Assembly: GCA_965279065.1 (NCBI GenBank) | Contig: OZ257134.1 | Span: forward strand, 3,162,001-3,226,000 | Reading direction: 5' to 3' | DNA: 64,000 bases | Source of the DNA: JAKAXS01 sp965279065 | Lineage (GTDB): Bacteria; Pseudomonadota; Alphaproteobacteria; Rhizobiales; Hyphomicrobiaceae | Shown: piece by piece, positions 50,338 through 59,850 of the stretch | How positions within the stretch are numbered: position 1 is the stretch's first letter | Layout of the letters: every line of letters starts with the position of its first letter | Notes under the pieces: generated by a model | Database searches by the model: none | The model's input: the letters and a program-made list of their open reading frames with translations, nothing else | What the model was told of the DNA's origin: nothing | Position numbers and translations under genes: made by a program

Positions 50338-52743
50338 CTACGCAGGCAAGTCGATGCGGGCTCGCAGCACCACGTTGAGCTCGCTGCAGCTTTGATAAAG
50401 GGTGGCGCATCCATCGTAATTCAACTCCACTGCCAGGGCGAAGCGCTGATCAACCATCATGTCGCCTGCCCACCGCTCATAAGTTCTCACCACGACGTAG
50501 ATGGTGTCTTCGGTTCGTGATGTCTCGGCGGTCTGGGTAAATGTTGCGCATTGCAGGGTGCTAGTGTCACGGGCGTTTGGTCCGGGTTGCATCGTACAGT
50601 CGGCGGCAGAGCCAAGTTCCGGCACTGCTTCTTTGCGTGGCCGTTTGCGATAATGTTCGAAGATCGCCTCCGGCGTCATATTGCGCACCAGTCTGAAGCT
50701 CATCCGCGCGCCGAGATATTCACTGCGCGTGTGCCGCACCGGCGGATCAAAAGCGAGCGACACTCGAATGGAACGGCGCCCGCGCGTTAACCGATATTCA
50801 TCAGGCAGCGGCACGGCGTAGAGAGCCACCTGATCGAGGTCCAACGTCTGGTTATCAGCGACCAGCACAACCCGACTATCATCAGATGCGAGTGCGTAGG
50901 CTGCTTCGGGCATGCCGTAACCCACGCATTGACGGACGCACTCCTGGAGCTTCGCCTTGTTGGGCTCCATCGAAGCTAGGCGTGTCACGGTTTCTGGTGG
51001 AATGCGTGCGGAGATGGCCAGCAATGCACGGACCATGTTCGCACTCGCCGTCGGCCAGCGGGCAAACAGTAGCGCCGCCTTATAGGCAACGCGAGGAGCG
51101 GCAAAGGACGTTCCTGTTTCAGCCGTGAACAGTGAGCGCAGATAGTCCGGCGACAATGTCAGCATGCCGGCGCTGGCCCACTGCGCTCCGCGTTTCAATT
51201 GACCGCTGTGGCCGTCAAAAACCAGAGTTCCGCCGAAGTCGCACAGATCCGGCTTGATCGCGTCATTGATCCCGGGACCCGTCCTTGAAATCGGGCTCGG
51301 CTCGCCTGCCTCGGTGATCGCTTGCACTTGGGGGCCGTCGCCGTCCCCTTCGTTAAGCAGGCCATTGCCATGAGCAATAGCCGCGACCGTGAGGATGTTT
51401 GCCCCAATCGCAGGATCGATCAGTCGATTTTCGGGTGTCGTCAGATAGCGAGGATAGCTCGTCAAAATCGCATCGCTGCTATCACCCCACGGCGCATTCG
51501 CTCCTGCGGCGGTGTTGCCTGATGAAACTACGATAACGAGGTTGCGTTCTCGCGCAAGATTGTCGAGCGTGCTCGCCCAGGACGAAGCACGCCCGCCGGC
51601 GTAGGGCTGCAAGGTCTTATCGCCGAGCGACATGTTGATAACGCGGCAGCCCCGGTCAGCCAGCAACGTGATTGCTTCCCGCATCTGTTCCGCGATGGTA
51701 GCCGTGTCGTCAAAGCCGCCATTGGCGTTTGTGACCCGTACCGAGATTACTCGGGCGGGGGCCGCAAATTGCCCGCTTTCGATGCGTTCACGCACGTCGC
51801 CGAAGACGGCAATACCGGCAACCTTTGTTCCATGGCCACGATCGTCGGCCGTGCCTAGCGCAGGAGGCACGCCAACGCTATCGACCACAACTCCTTCAAG
51901 GAGGGGATGAGCATTGATTCCGCTGTCGATGATGCCGATAAGCGGCGCATCGAATGCCGGTGGAGCTAGAGCCGGAAGCTCATGAATGGTCAGGGATGGC
52001 GGGTCGCGATCGCCAAGATCCGGCAACGGCGGCAAATCAACCAATGCTACTTCCGGCCGGTCAAGAAGGGATTTGAGCGCCGCGCCCAAAACGCGGGCGC
52101 GCAACACTATCAGACCGTAGCTGGTGATGAATGGGGCGCCGAATATCGTTCCTGGCAACCCTTCGATAAACGCCGCTACCGACTGGGCCCGCGCTTGACG
52201 CGCCGTAAGGTCACCGCCCGGGTCCCAAAGTTCAATGTCGACCACATAGGGATCGCCGTCCTTGATGTTGACAAGCGCAGTTATGCCGGAGCCCTTCAAG
52301 CGATCACCAATGCGATCGGCAGCGCCAACGGTTTTAGCCTCTTCGATCGTATCGAACAGATTGCTATTGGGGGCCGACTTCGCTGTGCCTTGCACGCCGC
52401 CTTGATAGGCTGCGAGCATTTCTTTGAAGCGCGTCAGCTCCGTGTTGTCGGCAAAAAGCACAAACACGTTGCCAGGATTCTGCGCGATGACCGTAAACCC
52501 GGCACTTCGCCATGCGTCTTCATCGGCTGGGCGCGTCAGCTGGACCTTGAGGATGAGTTCCGGATTGATTCCGGGGATCGGCACGCGATCGGCCTGGTCC
52601 GCTTGAACGGCGTCAATCTGGCGACCGATTTTTGCGCCATGGGCGCTCGGAGAGCGCCCGCTGTCAGATCCAAACCCGGGCCGCGCGCGCCGTGGCTGAG
52701 TAGTCTGCAACCGATGCAGTGGCAGGTGAGTGCGCGGAGGCAT
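50338..52743 (-). CDS. Subtilisin-like serine protease of an IetAS-type pair
   Basis: The 801-residue S8 peptidase has the catalytic D273 (GIIDSGINAHP), H304 (DRGHGTKVAG) and S546 (GTSFAAPR), with the oxyanion Asn in SSGNTAAG. The N-terminal 260 residues and C-terminal 230 residues are accessory. There is no signal peptide, so it acts inside the cell. It overlaps the AAA ATPase gene by one base. The pairing of a cytoplasmic subtilase with an AAA ATPase matches IetS/IetA, first described as a plasmid stability pair on Ti plasmids and later as an anti-phage system. Confidence 0.85.
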   Translation of the reverse strand: MPPRTHLPLHRLQTTQPRRARPGFGSDSGRSPSAHGAKIGRQIDAVQADQADRVPIPGINPELILKVQLTRPADEDAWRSAGFTVIAQNPGNVFVLFADNTELTRFKEMLAAYQGGVQGTAKSAPNSNLFDTIEEAKTVGAADRIGDRLKGSGITALVNIKDGDPYVVDIELWDPGGDLTARQARAQSVAAFIEGLPGTIFGAPFITSYGLIVLRARVLGAALKSLLDRPEVALVDLPPLPDLGDRDPPSLTIHELPALAPPAFDAPLIGIIDSGINAHPLLEGVVVDSVGVPPALGTADDRGHGTKVAGIAVFGDVRERIESGQFAAPARVISVRVTNANGGFDDTATIAEQMREAITLLADRGCRVINMSLGDKTLQPYAGGRASSWASTLDNLARERNLVIVVSSGNTAAGANAPWGDSSDAILTSYPRYLTTPENRLIDPAIGANILTVAAIAHGNGLLNEGDGDGPQVQAITEAGEPSPISRTGPGINDAIKPDLCDFGGTLVFDGHSGQLKRGAQWASAGMLTLSPDYLRSLFTAETGTSFAAPRVAYKAALLFARWPTASANMVRALLAISARIPPETVTRLASMEPNKAKLQECVRQCVGYGMPEAAYALASDDSRVVLVADNQTLDLDQVALYAVPLPDEYRLTRGRRSIRVSLAFDPPVRHTRSEYLGARMSFRLVRNMTPEAIFEHYRKRPRKEAVPELGSAADCTMQPGPNARDTSTLQCATFTQTAETSRTEDTIYVVVRTYERWAGDMMVDQRFALAVELNYDGCATLYQSCSELNVVLRARIDLPA

Positions 52744-53738
52744 CAGCGATTGGACCGCTCAGATCCGCGACTGCTGCGTTGACGCCGTGTCTCAGCCTTC
52801 AGTGCGGCGGCAACATCGGTTTCGCTGACGGCCTTGTGCTTTTTCAACACGGCCGTTTTGATCGCTTCAAACGCGACGCGCTCGATTTCAGCATAGGAAA
52901 GACTAGTAAGCTTTGAAACCATTCCCGAGACGTCAAAATTGACCGGGAAATTTTTGAAGATCAGCTCAAGTAGTTTTCGTGCCTCATCGTGCGATGGCGG
53001 CCCGAGATGGACCACGTCGTCAAAACGGCGCCAGATTGCAGTATCGAGAGACTGCTCAAGATTGGTCGCAGCAATCAAGACGCCGCGTGTTTGGTATTTG
53101 TCGATCATCCGAAGCAGGCTGTTGACCACACGGCGCAACTCGTTGTGTTCGCCGCTATCGGTGCGCGAACGCGCAATGGCGTCAAACTCATCTAGGAACA
53201 GCACGCAGGGTCTGCGGCCGGCATATTCAAACATGCGCCTTAGATTGCCGGCGGTTTGCCCAAGCATCGAAGAAATCAGCATGTCGACTTTGGCCGTCAT
53301 CAAAGGCAGGGACAGCTCTCGCGCGATGACTTCAGCACTGAGGGTCTTTCCGCATCCGGGGGGACCGCACAACAATAGCTTTCCGCGCACCGGCAAACGA
53401 TGACGGCGCAGCTCATCACCTCGACGCTGCTCTTCAATCAGTCGCTCAAAGCTGACGCGGCCTTCACTGTTGAGAACGATATCCTGGAGGCCACGCTTAG
53501 GTTCCGTTACGTCCAGCAATTCGGAAGCTGGATCGGTAACCTGGTCGATGTGCGCAAGCCCGCCCGTGTTGACCGGCGTATCTGTGACGTGCGCGTCCAG
53601 CATCTTCTTAAGCGCAGCGGCGAACGGCCGGTGCCCGATTCGATGCTCTTCCTCTATGATCTTGAGCGTGGCAGCACGAAATTCGGCCGGCCGTCCGTAG
53701 CTGGCGACGAGTTTCTTGATCTGATCAGCCTTAGCCAT
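52743..53738 (-). CDS. AAA+ ATPase of an IetAS-type pair
   Basis: The protein has 331 residues from the ATG at 53738 (the frame is open to 53807). A short helical N-terminal part is followed by a classical AAA module: Walker A CGPPGCGKT, Walker B CVLFLDEFDAI, sensor 1 ATN and the arginine finger region RRFDDVV. The closest architectural match is the ATPase of the IetAS pair, where it is thought to restrain or direct the protease. The downstream subtilase gene begins at its stop codon (TGATG). Confidence 0.85.
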   Translation of the reverse strand: MAKADQIKKLVASYGRPAEFRAATLKIIEEEHRIGHRPFAAALKKMLDAHVTDTPVNTGGLAHIDQVTDPASELLDVTEPKRGLQDIVLNSEGRVSFERLIEEQRRGDELRRHRLPVRGKLLLCGPPGCGKTLSAEVIARELSLPLMTAKVDMLISSMLGQTAGNLRRMFEYAGRRPCVLFLDEFDAIARSRTDSGEHNELRRVVNSLLRMIDKYQTRGVLIAATNLEQSLDTAIWRRFDDVVHLGPPSHDEARKLLELIFKNFPVNFDVSGMVSKLTSLSYAEIERVAFEAIKTAVLKKHKAVSETDVAAALKAETRRQRSSRGSERSNR

Positions 53739-53968
53739 GGACTCTTTCGCCGCAAAGATGATTGGATAAAGGAAAAACCTACCCGATTTCAGTGGCAAGC
53801 GGTACATCGCCGTAGACGCTTGGCATTGTGTAACCCATATTAGTCCGCCTACGCCTCAAAGCGCAATTCTGTCGTCCAAGCCAAGATCCTAAGCTGCTTC
53901 GGCGTCGCGATTACCGTGCCGGTCGAATCAGCTAAGTTGCGACGATCAGCTCCAAGTCCGAGGTGAAG

Positions 53969-54103
53969 ATGGCCGACGATAAGCAAGCACCGCAGCCCCC
54001 GAAGCGGCCTCCACCCCCGCCGAATACACTCTCTACCAAAGGCGACACAACGGGCCGGCCAAAGCCACAAGCGACCCGACCTGGCAAAGGCTCGAAGCGA
54101 TGA
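53969..54103 (+). CDS. Possible 44-aa proline-rich basic peptide
   Basis: The ATG at 53969 lies behind a strong GAGGTGAAG site. The frame (MADDKQAPQPPKRPPPPPNT...GKGSKR) ends at 54103. It overlaps the 3' end of the opposite-strand membrane protein gene by 71 bp. Composition (Pro/Lys) is unlike a chance frame in this GC context, but antisense codon effects could mimic it. No family is recognised. Confidence 0.35.
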   Translation: MADDKQAPQPPKRPPPPPNTLSTKGDTTGRPKPQATRPGKGSKR

Positions 54104-54701
54104 CTGTCAAGGCGATCATGGCGATAGCCGTAGCGGTTGCGCTGATGCCTGCGATGTAGGCCCGCCTAAGATGGCGAGAGGCGAGGTCATTCACCTTCTC
54201 GTTCGCATCGAGGCTCTCGGCAGCCCTAGTCAGGTACTCGTCCACCATCTCGCCGGCAGGTACCGAATGCTTCCTGGTCCAATTCCAGAAGTCTGGTTTC
54301 ATTCCTGACAGATAGAAGGGAATCGTCCAGTGGGCGCGGAATGCCGAAACGATGCCAAAAAATAGGCAGATCAGTATTGCGACCGCAGCGCCAGCGATCG
54401 TCAAGCTAGTTGTTTTGATGTTGGCAATGAGCAAAGTGGCCATCGCGCCGGCGATGGCGAAATAGATGCCGATCAATTGAACGGCCTTCCGATCGTTGTG
54501 ATAGATGAGTTGGACGAGCCCCTCATGTCGACGGCAGACATCCTGAATAATGATCTCATCGCGTTTCGTCGGCTGTGTGAGGTCTAGCGGTGCCGGCTCT
54601 GTGCGATTTGGCGGCGTGGAGGCAGGCAGTTCTGCGACAAGTCGAGCCTGAAGCCCTGCGACGGTGGCCGGTTCGGTGCTCATGCGTTCCTCGCTCGTCA
54701 C
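54033..54701 (-). CDS. SLATT/PycTM-like membrane protein
   Basis: The protein has 222 residues (an alternative start is the ATG at 54683). After a polar N-terminus comes a soluble helix with HNDRKAVQLIGIYF, leading into two adjacent membrane helices (about 78-95 and 100-122), a cytoplasmic helical section (130-180) and a third membrane segment (about 186-208). This layout and the D-x-KA motif before the first helix resemble the membrane effectors of Pycsar (DUF5706/PycTM) and SLATT-type systems, which open pores on nucleotide signals. No cyclase gene is adjacent, so partnership is unproven. Confidence 0.6.
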   Translation of the reverse strand: MTSEERMSTEPATVAGLQARLVAELPASTPPNRTEPAPLDLTQPTKRDEIIIQDVCRRHEGLVQLIYHNDRKAVQLIGIYFAIAGAMATLLIANIKTTSLTIAGAAVAILICLFFGIVSAFRAHWTIPFYLSGMKPDFWNWTRKHSVPAGEMVDEYLTRAAESLDANEKVNDLASRHLRRAYIAGISATATAIAMIALTVIASSLCQVGSLVALAGPLCRLW

Positions 54702-54874
54702 GGTGCGCGAGGTTATCCGATTCGCTGGCTGCGCGATTGGTTGCCGTGAACGATATCAATTAGAGCTGCGGGAGACGCGTCCATGGCAAAGGCTACAATT
54801 TCGAGCGCCTCAGAGGCGCAATACTGCCACTGAGCCAGGCGGACGACTGGGTTATCGCGAAGAAGGAATGGGAG

Positions 54875-55356
54875 CTAATCTCGGATGGCGCACCACGGCG
54901 TAGGGTCCAGTGGAAATGACCTTCTAGTCCTTGAACACCTTGATCGTCGAAGCGCTGAAGCTGTTCTCCTTGATGACGAGGAAGGTAATGTAAACCCGAT
55001 CGCAGCGAGCACCTGTCCGACCAAGGATACTGGCGCCGGAATGTCCGACCATCCAAAACGATGATCCAGCGCGGAGACAACCAGCATGCCGACGCGTGCG
55101 GCGATCAAGATCAATATGATAATCTTCCGGGCTGGCCTGGTTTCGGCCCCCGGCCCCGCCTGTTTGCGACGTTCCAGCGGCTCGGGTCACGGATGCTGAG
55201 ATAGATGCCGATAGCATTCGAGCCCAGCACAAAGACGGCGATCAACGCCCAGGCTTGCCAATAGTTGAGCGTGCCCGCCAGTAGAAATAGCAGGAGCCCA
55301 AGGATGACAACTCCCACGACAAGAGATTTCAGTGTCGGGATGATGAGCTCATTCAT
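54875..55356 (-). pseudogene. Frameshifted isoprenylcysteine methyltransferase-like gene
   Basis: Three successive frames together read one small membrane methyltransferase: MNELIIPTLKSLVVGVVILG with helices 1-2 (55356 to about 55135), then ILIAARVGMLVVSALDHRFGWSD (about 55115-55010), then ITFLVIKENSFSAS and, after a stop, KVISTGPYAVVRHP (about 54990-54875). At least two frameshifts and one stop separate them, so the gene is dead. The family motif GPYxxVRHP is still visible. Confidence 0.75.
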
Positions 55357-55681
55357 GGTTTAACCTGCCAAAACCGGACCAATCCGACGAGCCGTGAGGT
55401 CGAGACATTTGACCACTTGATGTGGCAACGACTGCCCAACTACCGAGCAGCGGCTTGCGGTTGACGTACAATCTCGGCAAAGCCCTGCCGCCACGTCGGG
55501 TGCGCCGGCTGCCAATCCAGTTCTCTCTCTTGGCCTTCGCATTCGAGCCTGCCCGCATCTCGTTCATCATGACGACGAGATGCTCACCGGCTACGAGCAC
55601 AGTTGCAGCGCAGAGAACGATCCGATCACGCGATCTGTGGTCGGCTTGCGGTTTCGGTAGTTATTCCGGTCACCAGAGAAC
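55357..55681. other. No gene seen
   Basis: Frames are open on both strands, but none resembles a known family. It separates the dead methyltransferase gene from a possible small coding piece. Confidence 0.35.
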
Positions 55682-55867
55682 TTGGCCGCGCTGACGCGCG
55701 AATACCACGAACGTGGCGGGGCCATCCCACTCGAGCTGCTGCAGGTTCTTGATCGCTTAAGTGCGGCCGACGGTCCGCGCAGGGTTGCTTCCAAATTCTG
55801 GGATACCATGCAGTCGATCACGTGGCTCTGGCAGGGGGCAGCGCACCCTATGGGCATAAAGGGATGA
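55682..55867 (+). CDS. Possible 61-aa protein or gene end
   Basis: The frame (TTG at 55682, LAALTREYHERGGAIPLELLQVLDRL...) looks like the end of a helical protein, perhaps an accessory gene product of an integrative element. It is convergent with the Toprim gene, 7 bp away. There is no convincing ribosome site, so it may be a fragment. Confidence 0.35.
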   Translation: MAALTREYHERGGAIPLELLQVLDRLSAADGPRRVASKFWDTMQSITWLWQGAAHPMGIKG

Positions 55868-55874
55868 GACCATC

Positions 55875-56891
55875 CTATCCGCCGAGTACAGCATTGTCGG
55901 CTGGAGCCAGCTGCGGGGCCAACCGTGCACGAGCGCCCGCGAACCCAAGCGTCATCAGGTCGGTGTTCCAGTCTTCGCACATTGGCTTGAGGAGATGGAC
56001 TTCGACGTCTGTTCCGCGGGCGCGGCGGACGAGCTTTTCCGTCGCCCTGCTTCCCGACGCGTCATTGTCTATGGCAATGTAAAGCCGCCTCACGTTAGCA
56101 GGCCAGACGAGGGCGGCCAGGTGACTGGAGGACATGGCGGCATTCACTGGCAGCCGCGGAGCCAGGGTCTGTAACGCCAACATGGTCTCGATTCCTTTTC
56201 CGGCCGCGAGCACGTGCCCGGCGTTACCGAACCGGATGGCATGGCCAAGCACGTCCCCCATCGCCCTACTTAGATTTGAGACCGGAGCGTTGCCGGAGGC
56301 TGCATCGAGGTAAAGACGCAAGACCCCGGTAAGCGATCCATCGCCTGCCGTAATCCCGGCAATGATGGCAGGCAGCGTCTGACGCGACAATGTTTCCCGA
56401 TCGTGGCAATGGCACCTTGGATGAAATCGCAGCGAGGGAATTGGCAAGGCGCAGCTGATGGCGCGGCTGCGCAGATAGGTTTCGCCCAGGGTTCCCTGAA
56501 GGGGTTGGGACTCTGCGAACAATTGACGTGCGGCGCGTAACCGGTTGCGCGAGACTGACGAGGCCGAGTTTGCCTCGATAGCACGCGGCTCGGACAAGAA
56601 TGCCAGCACCTCGTCCCGTAAGGCCGCTAAGGATGTAACCCCCCGGTTCAACCTGATCAGGTCGATAAGGTCGCCGTGTTGGCCGGTTGCTGCGTCGGTC
56701 CACTGTCCGGCGGCCCCGGCCCCGAATTCAGGGCCGACGAGCCGTACATAGAGCGAGCGACCCGAGGTGTTGTGCACGTCGCCGACCAGCCAATAGCGTC
56801 CGTTCTTTGAACCGTTGGAGAGGTAACGAACGCAAACGGCCTCGGCATGCTGTGACAGGCGGCGGGCCAGCGCGCGAAAGTCATTTTGCAT
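55875..56891 (-). CDS. Toprim-domain primase-like protein of mobile elements
   Basis: The 338-residue protein has an N-terminal region with GRYWLVGDVHN and GQWTDAATGQHGDLIDLI (the zinc-free DUF7146-like part), and a C-terminal Toprim domain (about 205-300) with GKGIETMLALQ, the catalytic Glu, and IAIDNDASGSRA, the DxD motif. Such proteins occur in integrative and conjugative elements and plasmids of rhizobia, acting in DNA priming or transfer. Its presence supports the view that 54-62 kb is part of a mobile element. Confidence 0.8.
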   Translation of the reverse strand: MQNDFRALARRLSQHAEAVCVRYLSNGSKNGRYWLVGDVHNTSGRSLYVRLVGPEFGAGAAGQWTDAATGQHGDLIDLIRLNRGVTSLAALRDEVLAFLSEPRAIEANSASSVSRNRLRAARQLFAESQPLQGTLGETYLRSRAISCALPIPSLRFHPRCHCHDRETLSRQTLPAIIAGITAGDGSLTGVLRLYLDAASGNAPVSNLSRAMGDVLGHAIRFGNAGHVLAAGKGIETMLALQTLAPRLPVNAAMSSSHLAALVWPANVRRLYIAIDNDASGSRATEKLVRRARGTDVEVHLLKPMCEDWNTDLMTLGFAGARARLAPQLAPADNAVLGG

Positions 56892-57421
56892 TGCTGATCG
56901 ATCCCGAAGGTGGTGACGACGGGCTAGATGGTAGAGAGGTCGCCAACACCGGAGCGACCGTGTGGTCTGGCACCACAGCTCCCTGCAGCCATCTCATAGG
57001 AACTTCTGAGAAAACTCTTTCCAATCGAGCCGGCCTGCAATGCCTCACATTGGGTGCTGTCTGGCGCCTGTCGCGAATCTGCGAAAGCGTGGCGGCATCA
57101 TCGGTCGCATGGCGCACGGGTCGACGCGGTACGTCAACGCATTGACTATATCATCCTAGACCGAAGTGATGATGCTAGTGGGTGCCGGAGAGCCGTTCAA
57201 TTGCACAGAAGTCTGGTCAATGGTCTGCCATGTCTTGCTGTGATGACAGCATCGAGGCGTGTCTGGCATCCTGCCGAATTTCGCTTAGCCAGACGACCAC
57301 CTTCATGCAGTCGAGCGGCGAACACGGCGCCCTTTGCGGTCATTGTCTCGGTCACTTGCTGTGGTTCCGGCAAGGGGCCACATTTGCATGAGAGAGTTCC
57401 TTCGCCGATCACTATTTCCGC
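56892..57421. other. No gene seen
   Basis: No frame is convincing on either strand. Confidence 0.35.
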
Positions 57422-57637
57422 TCACCCTTGCGCAATACGCGTGATTGCGAAGTGTTGACGAAGTCGTTTCGCCCGCATGCTGATGCGTGTCCCCGGCCGG
57501 ATCGTCTCCAGACCGCGTGTCAGAAAGACGATTGTGACACCGCTGTCCGTTGTCAGCGAGCCCCAGTCCGGTCCCCACGTTTGGATCATACCAGTGAAGA
57601 GATGAGTGTCCGGTTCGACTGGATAGGGATCGTCCAT
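57422..57637 (-). CDS. Small OB-fold-like protein, 71 aa
   Basis: The pattern HLFTGMIQTWGPDWGSLTTDSGVTIVFLTRGLETIRPGTRISMRAK suggests a five-stranded OB barrel like cold-shock proteins (strand 1 with W, a GSLTTD turn, V-F strand 3), although the RNA-binding aromatic motifs are not conserved. It lies in the mobile-element segment near the Toprim gene. The family is not recognised with certainty. Confidence 0.45.
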   Translation of the reverse strand: MDDPYPVEPDTHLFTGMIQTWGPDWGSLTTDSGVTIVFLTRGLETIRPGTRISMRAKRLRQHFAITRIAQG

Positions 57638-58048
57638 CGCGCGCCTTCATCTGGTGGACCACCGTCGGTGCCGATTGTGATGACCTGAACGGACCAGCGC
57701 AATTCGACAGAAGACGGAGCGACGGTGAGGACTTTCGCCACCGCTCTTAGTTGTTGCGACGACGCCGTAGCGCCCACGCGATCAAACTCACGACCTCACG
57801 ATGCTGCTGCGACAGCGCCCTCGGTCGGCTGTTTGGAACTCGACGACCGTCTGCTGCTGAACATGGCGACCGACGATAGCGAGGCTGCTCGGAGCAGGTC
57901 ATGCAGGACCTCTGGCTAGTTTAATTCGCTCGACAATACGCATCTAATGACCCGGCGATTCGGTCATTGCGGCGGTTACAGATGACAGCGAGCCAACCTT
58001 TCTGGCCGACGGAACCTCAGGCCCCACACGACAACGGGCTCGGTTCGC
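57638..58048. other. No intact gene; likely true 5' end of the next gene
   Basis: A frame beginning with ATG at 57982 (MTASQPFWPTEPQAPHD...SLVERYAARSTGG) would join the MCP-like gene if one G were removed from a run of six G (58076-58081). The rest holds nothing I can support. Confidence 0.4.
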
Positions 58049-59482
58049 TTGTCGAGCGTTATGCCGCTCGATCAACGGGGGGTCTTGCATCAGATTGTCG
58101 ATGTCGCCTGCACTACGGGAGAGCTGTCGCTGACAATGCAGCAACAAGCTCTCATGCTCGACGACGTCGAATGCAAGATGCGCGATCTCGACAGTGCGAA
58201 TTCGACCATTGCCACCTATGCGATCGAGAGTGGAGAAATCGCCACAGCGGCAAGCGAGGAGATAGCCCACTCCATCGCGGTCATCCGCTCATCCGTCATC
58301 GGCGTCGGCGAACTCCTTGATGCCATAGCCAACGGCCGCAACATTCTTGCCAGCCTGGAAGGCGTCCTGCAACGCGTCGCCGAGGGTACGCGGGGCGTGG
58401 AAAGGGTAGCCAGAGAAATACGTCTCTTGGGATTGAATGCCGCGATCGAAGCGGCGCGCGTTGGCATGGCCGGCAAGGGATTTGCAGTCGTCGCCAACGA
58501 AGTGAAGATACTTGCCGAGCAATCAGAGAAGGTGACAAAGGACGTCACATCGACGATCAAGACAATCGAGCACCAGTGCCGTGAGTTAATGAATCAATCG
58601 ACCGCAACTTCGGTGCTGGCCACTAGAGTGCGATCACAGACCGGCGGTATCTCCGTGGCGTTGGACTCGGTTGAAAAGACCGTACGGAGCGTTGTCGGGA
58701 GTGCTTCCAGTATCTCCGCCGCGGCCAATTCAATCGGCGCGAAAAGCGCGTCGCTGGTCGAAATTTTTGGCGCATTTCGTGGCAGCCTCGATATGTCTCG
58801 CGCCAATGTCCAACGCATCGAAGCTCGCGTCAGCGATGTTCAACTGGCGGGCGAAGCTTTGGTTGAGATCAACGTTGAGTCCGGCATCTCGACCGATGAC
58901 ACGATCTTCGTATCTGAGGCGATCAAGCTGGCCGAACGGGTGTCGTGCGCTCTCAATGACGCTGTAGATAGCTACCTTGATTTCCAGGACGTCTTCGACA
59001 GGAGCTACATTCCGGTGCCTGGAACCGCACCGGAGCAATTCAAGACGCGGTACGTGGATGCGTTCGACCGTCTGATCGTACCCATTCTGGATGCGGCGCT
59101 ATCGTTCGATTCACGGATAATTGTCTGCGCCCTCACAGACGAGAACGGCTTCGTCCCGACCATCAACTCGAAATACGCACAGCGTCCTACCGCCGACGCG
59201 ACATGGAACGCTGCCAATTGCCGCAACCGCCGGATCTACAAGGATCGGGTCGGGCAGAGCGCCGCACGCAATCGCGCGCCTTATCTCGTGCAGACCTACC
59301 TGCGCGACATGGGAGGTGGCCGGTTTGCTCCGATGGCGCACGTCTCCTGCCCAATTACCGTAGCATCGCGGCAATGGGGAAACCTTCGGTACTGCTATTC
59401 ACTCGCACGCAAATCTCCTGAGACAGGAGCATCCGATGCTTCTCTAGCGTCGCGCGCACGCGTGCAAGCACACCAGCGTTAA
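58049..59482 (+). CDS. Soluble methyl-accepting-type signal protein
   Basis: The 477-residue protein has no membrane segments. Residues about 40-260 form a coiled-coil signalling hairpin of MCP type with the tip EIRLLGLNAAIEAARVGMAGKGFAVVANEVKILAEQS, which normally binds CheA/CheW. The C-terminal 150 residues (FDRSYIPVPGTAPEQFKT...NRRIYKDRVGQSAARN...PYLVQTYLRDMGGG) form a conserved module found at the end of many cytoplasmic MCP-like proteins. The true N-terminus may be at 57982 with a one-base frameshift in a G6 run. Inside a mobile island, its partner is not clear. Confidence 0.8.
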   Translation: MSSVMPLDQRGVLHQIVDVACTTGELSLTMQQQALMLDDVECKMRDLDSANSTIATYAIESGEIATAASEEIAHSIAVIRSSVIGVGELLDAIANGRNILASLEGVLQRVAEGTRGVERVAREIRLLGLNAAIEAARVGMAGKGFAVVANEVKILAEQSEKVTKDVTSTIKTIEHQCRELMNQSTATSVLATRVRSQTGGISVALDSVEKTVRSVVGSASSISAAANSIGAKSASLVEIFGAFRGSLDMSRANVQRIEARVSDVQLAGEALVEINVESGISTDDTIFVSEAIKLAERVSCALNDAVDSYLDFQDVFDRSYIPVPGTAPEQFKTRYVDAFDRLIVPILDAALSFDSRIIVCALTDENGFVPTINSKYAQRPTADATWNAANCRNRRIYKDRVGQSAARNRAPYLVQTYLRDMGGGRFAPMAHVSCPITVASRQWGNLRYCYSLARKSPETGASDASLASRARVQAHQR

Positions 59483-59850
59483 TCCGGGCCGTCCCTCTTC
59501 GTACCGACTAGGACGGCGGCGGAATGAGCGGCAGGCGGCAACTCATTCCTCGAGAATCTACAGACCGGCATCACTGCAGCAAACTGCCCGTCACAGTCAT
59601 TTTGCCGGGCTTGCAGTCCTACGCGACCGCCGGAACATACGCCTTTGTCGTTCCCGCAATCCGCGGCGCCCATTTAGTGAAATTCCTTGAGTATCACTTA
59701 AAATCGCGATGACGATCGCGACCGCCCAGTTCATCTCATCGCGGGAGATTTCTTCGCCGCATGATGGTTTGGCCGCAGTCAATGAGTCTACACACCATTT
59801 GTTTGGAGAGTGCGCCCGTCTCTTGGTGTCGCCGACTTGACAATGTCCAA
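59483..59850. other. No gene seen
   Basis: Convergent intergenic stretch. No frame or repeat that I can support. Confidence 0.35.
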
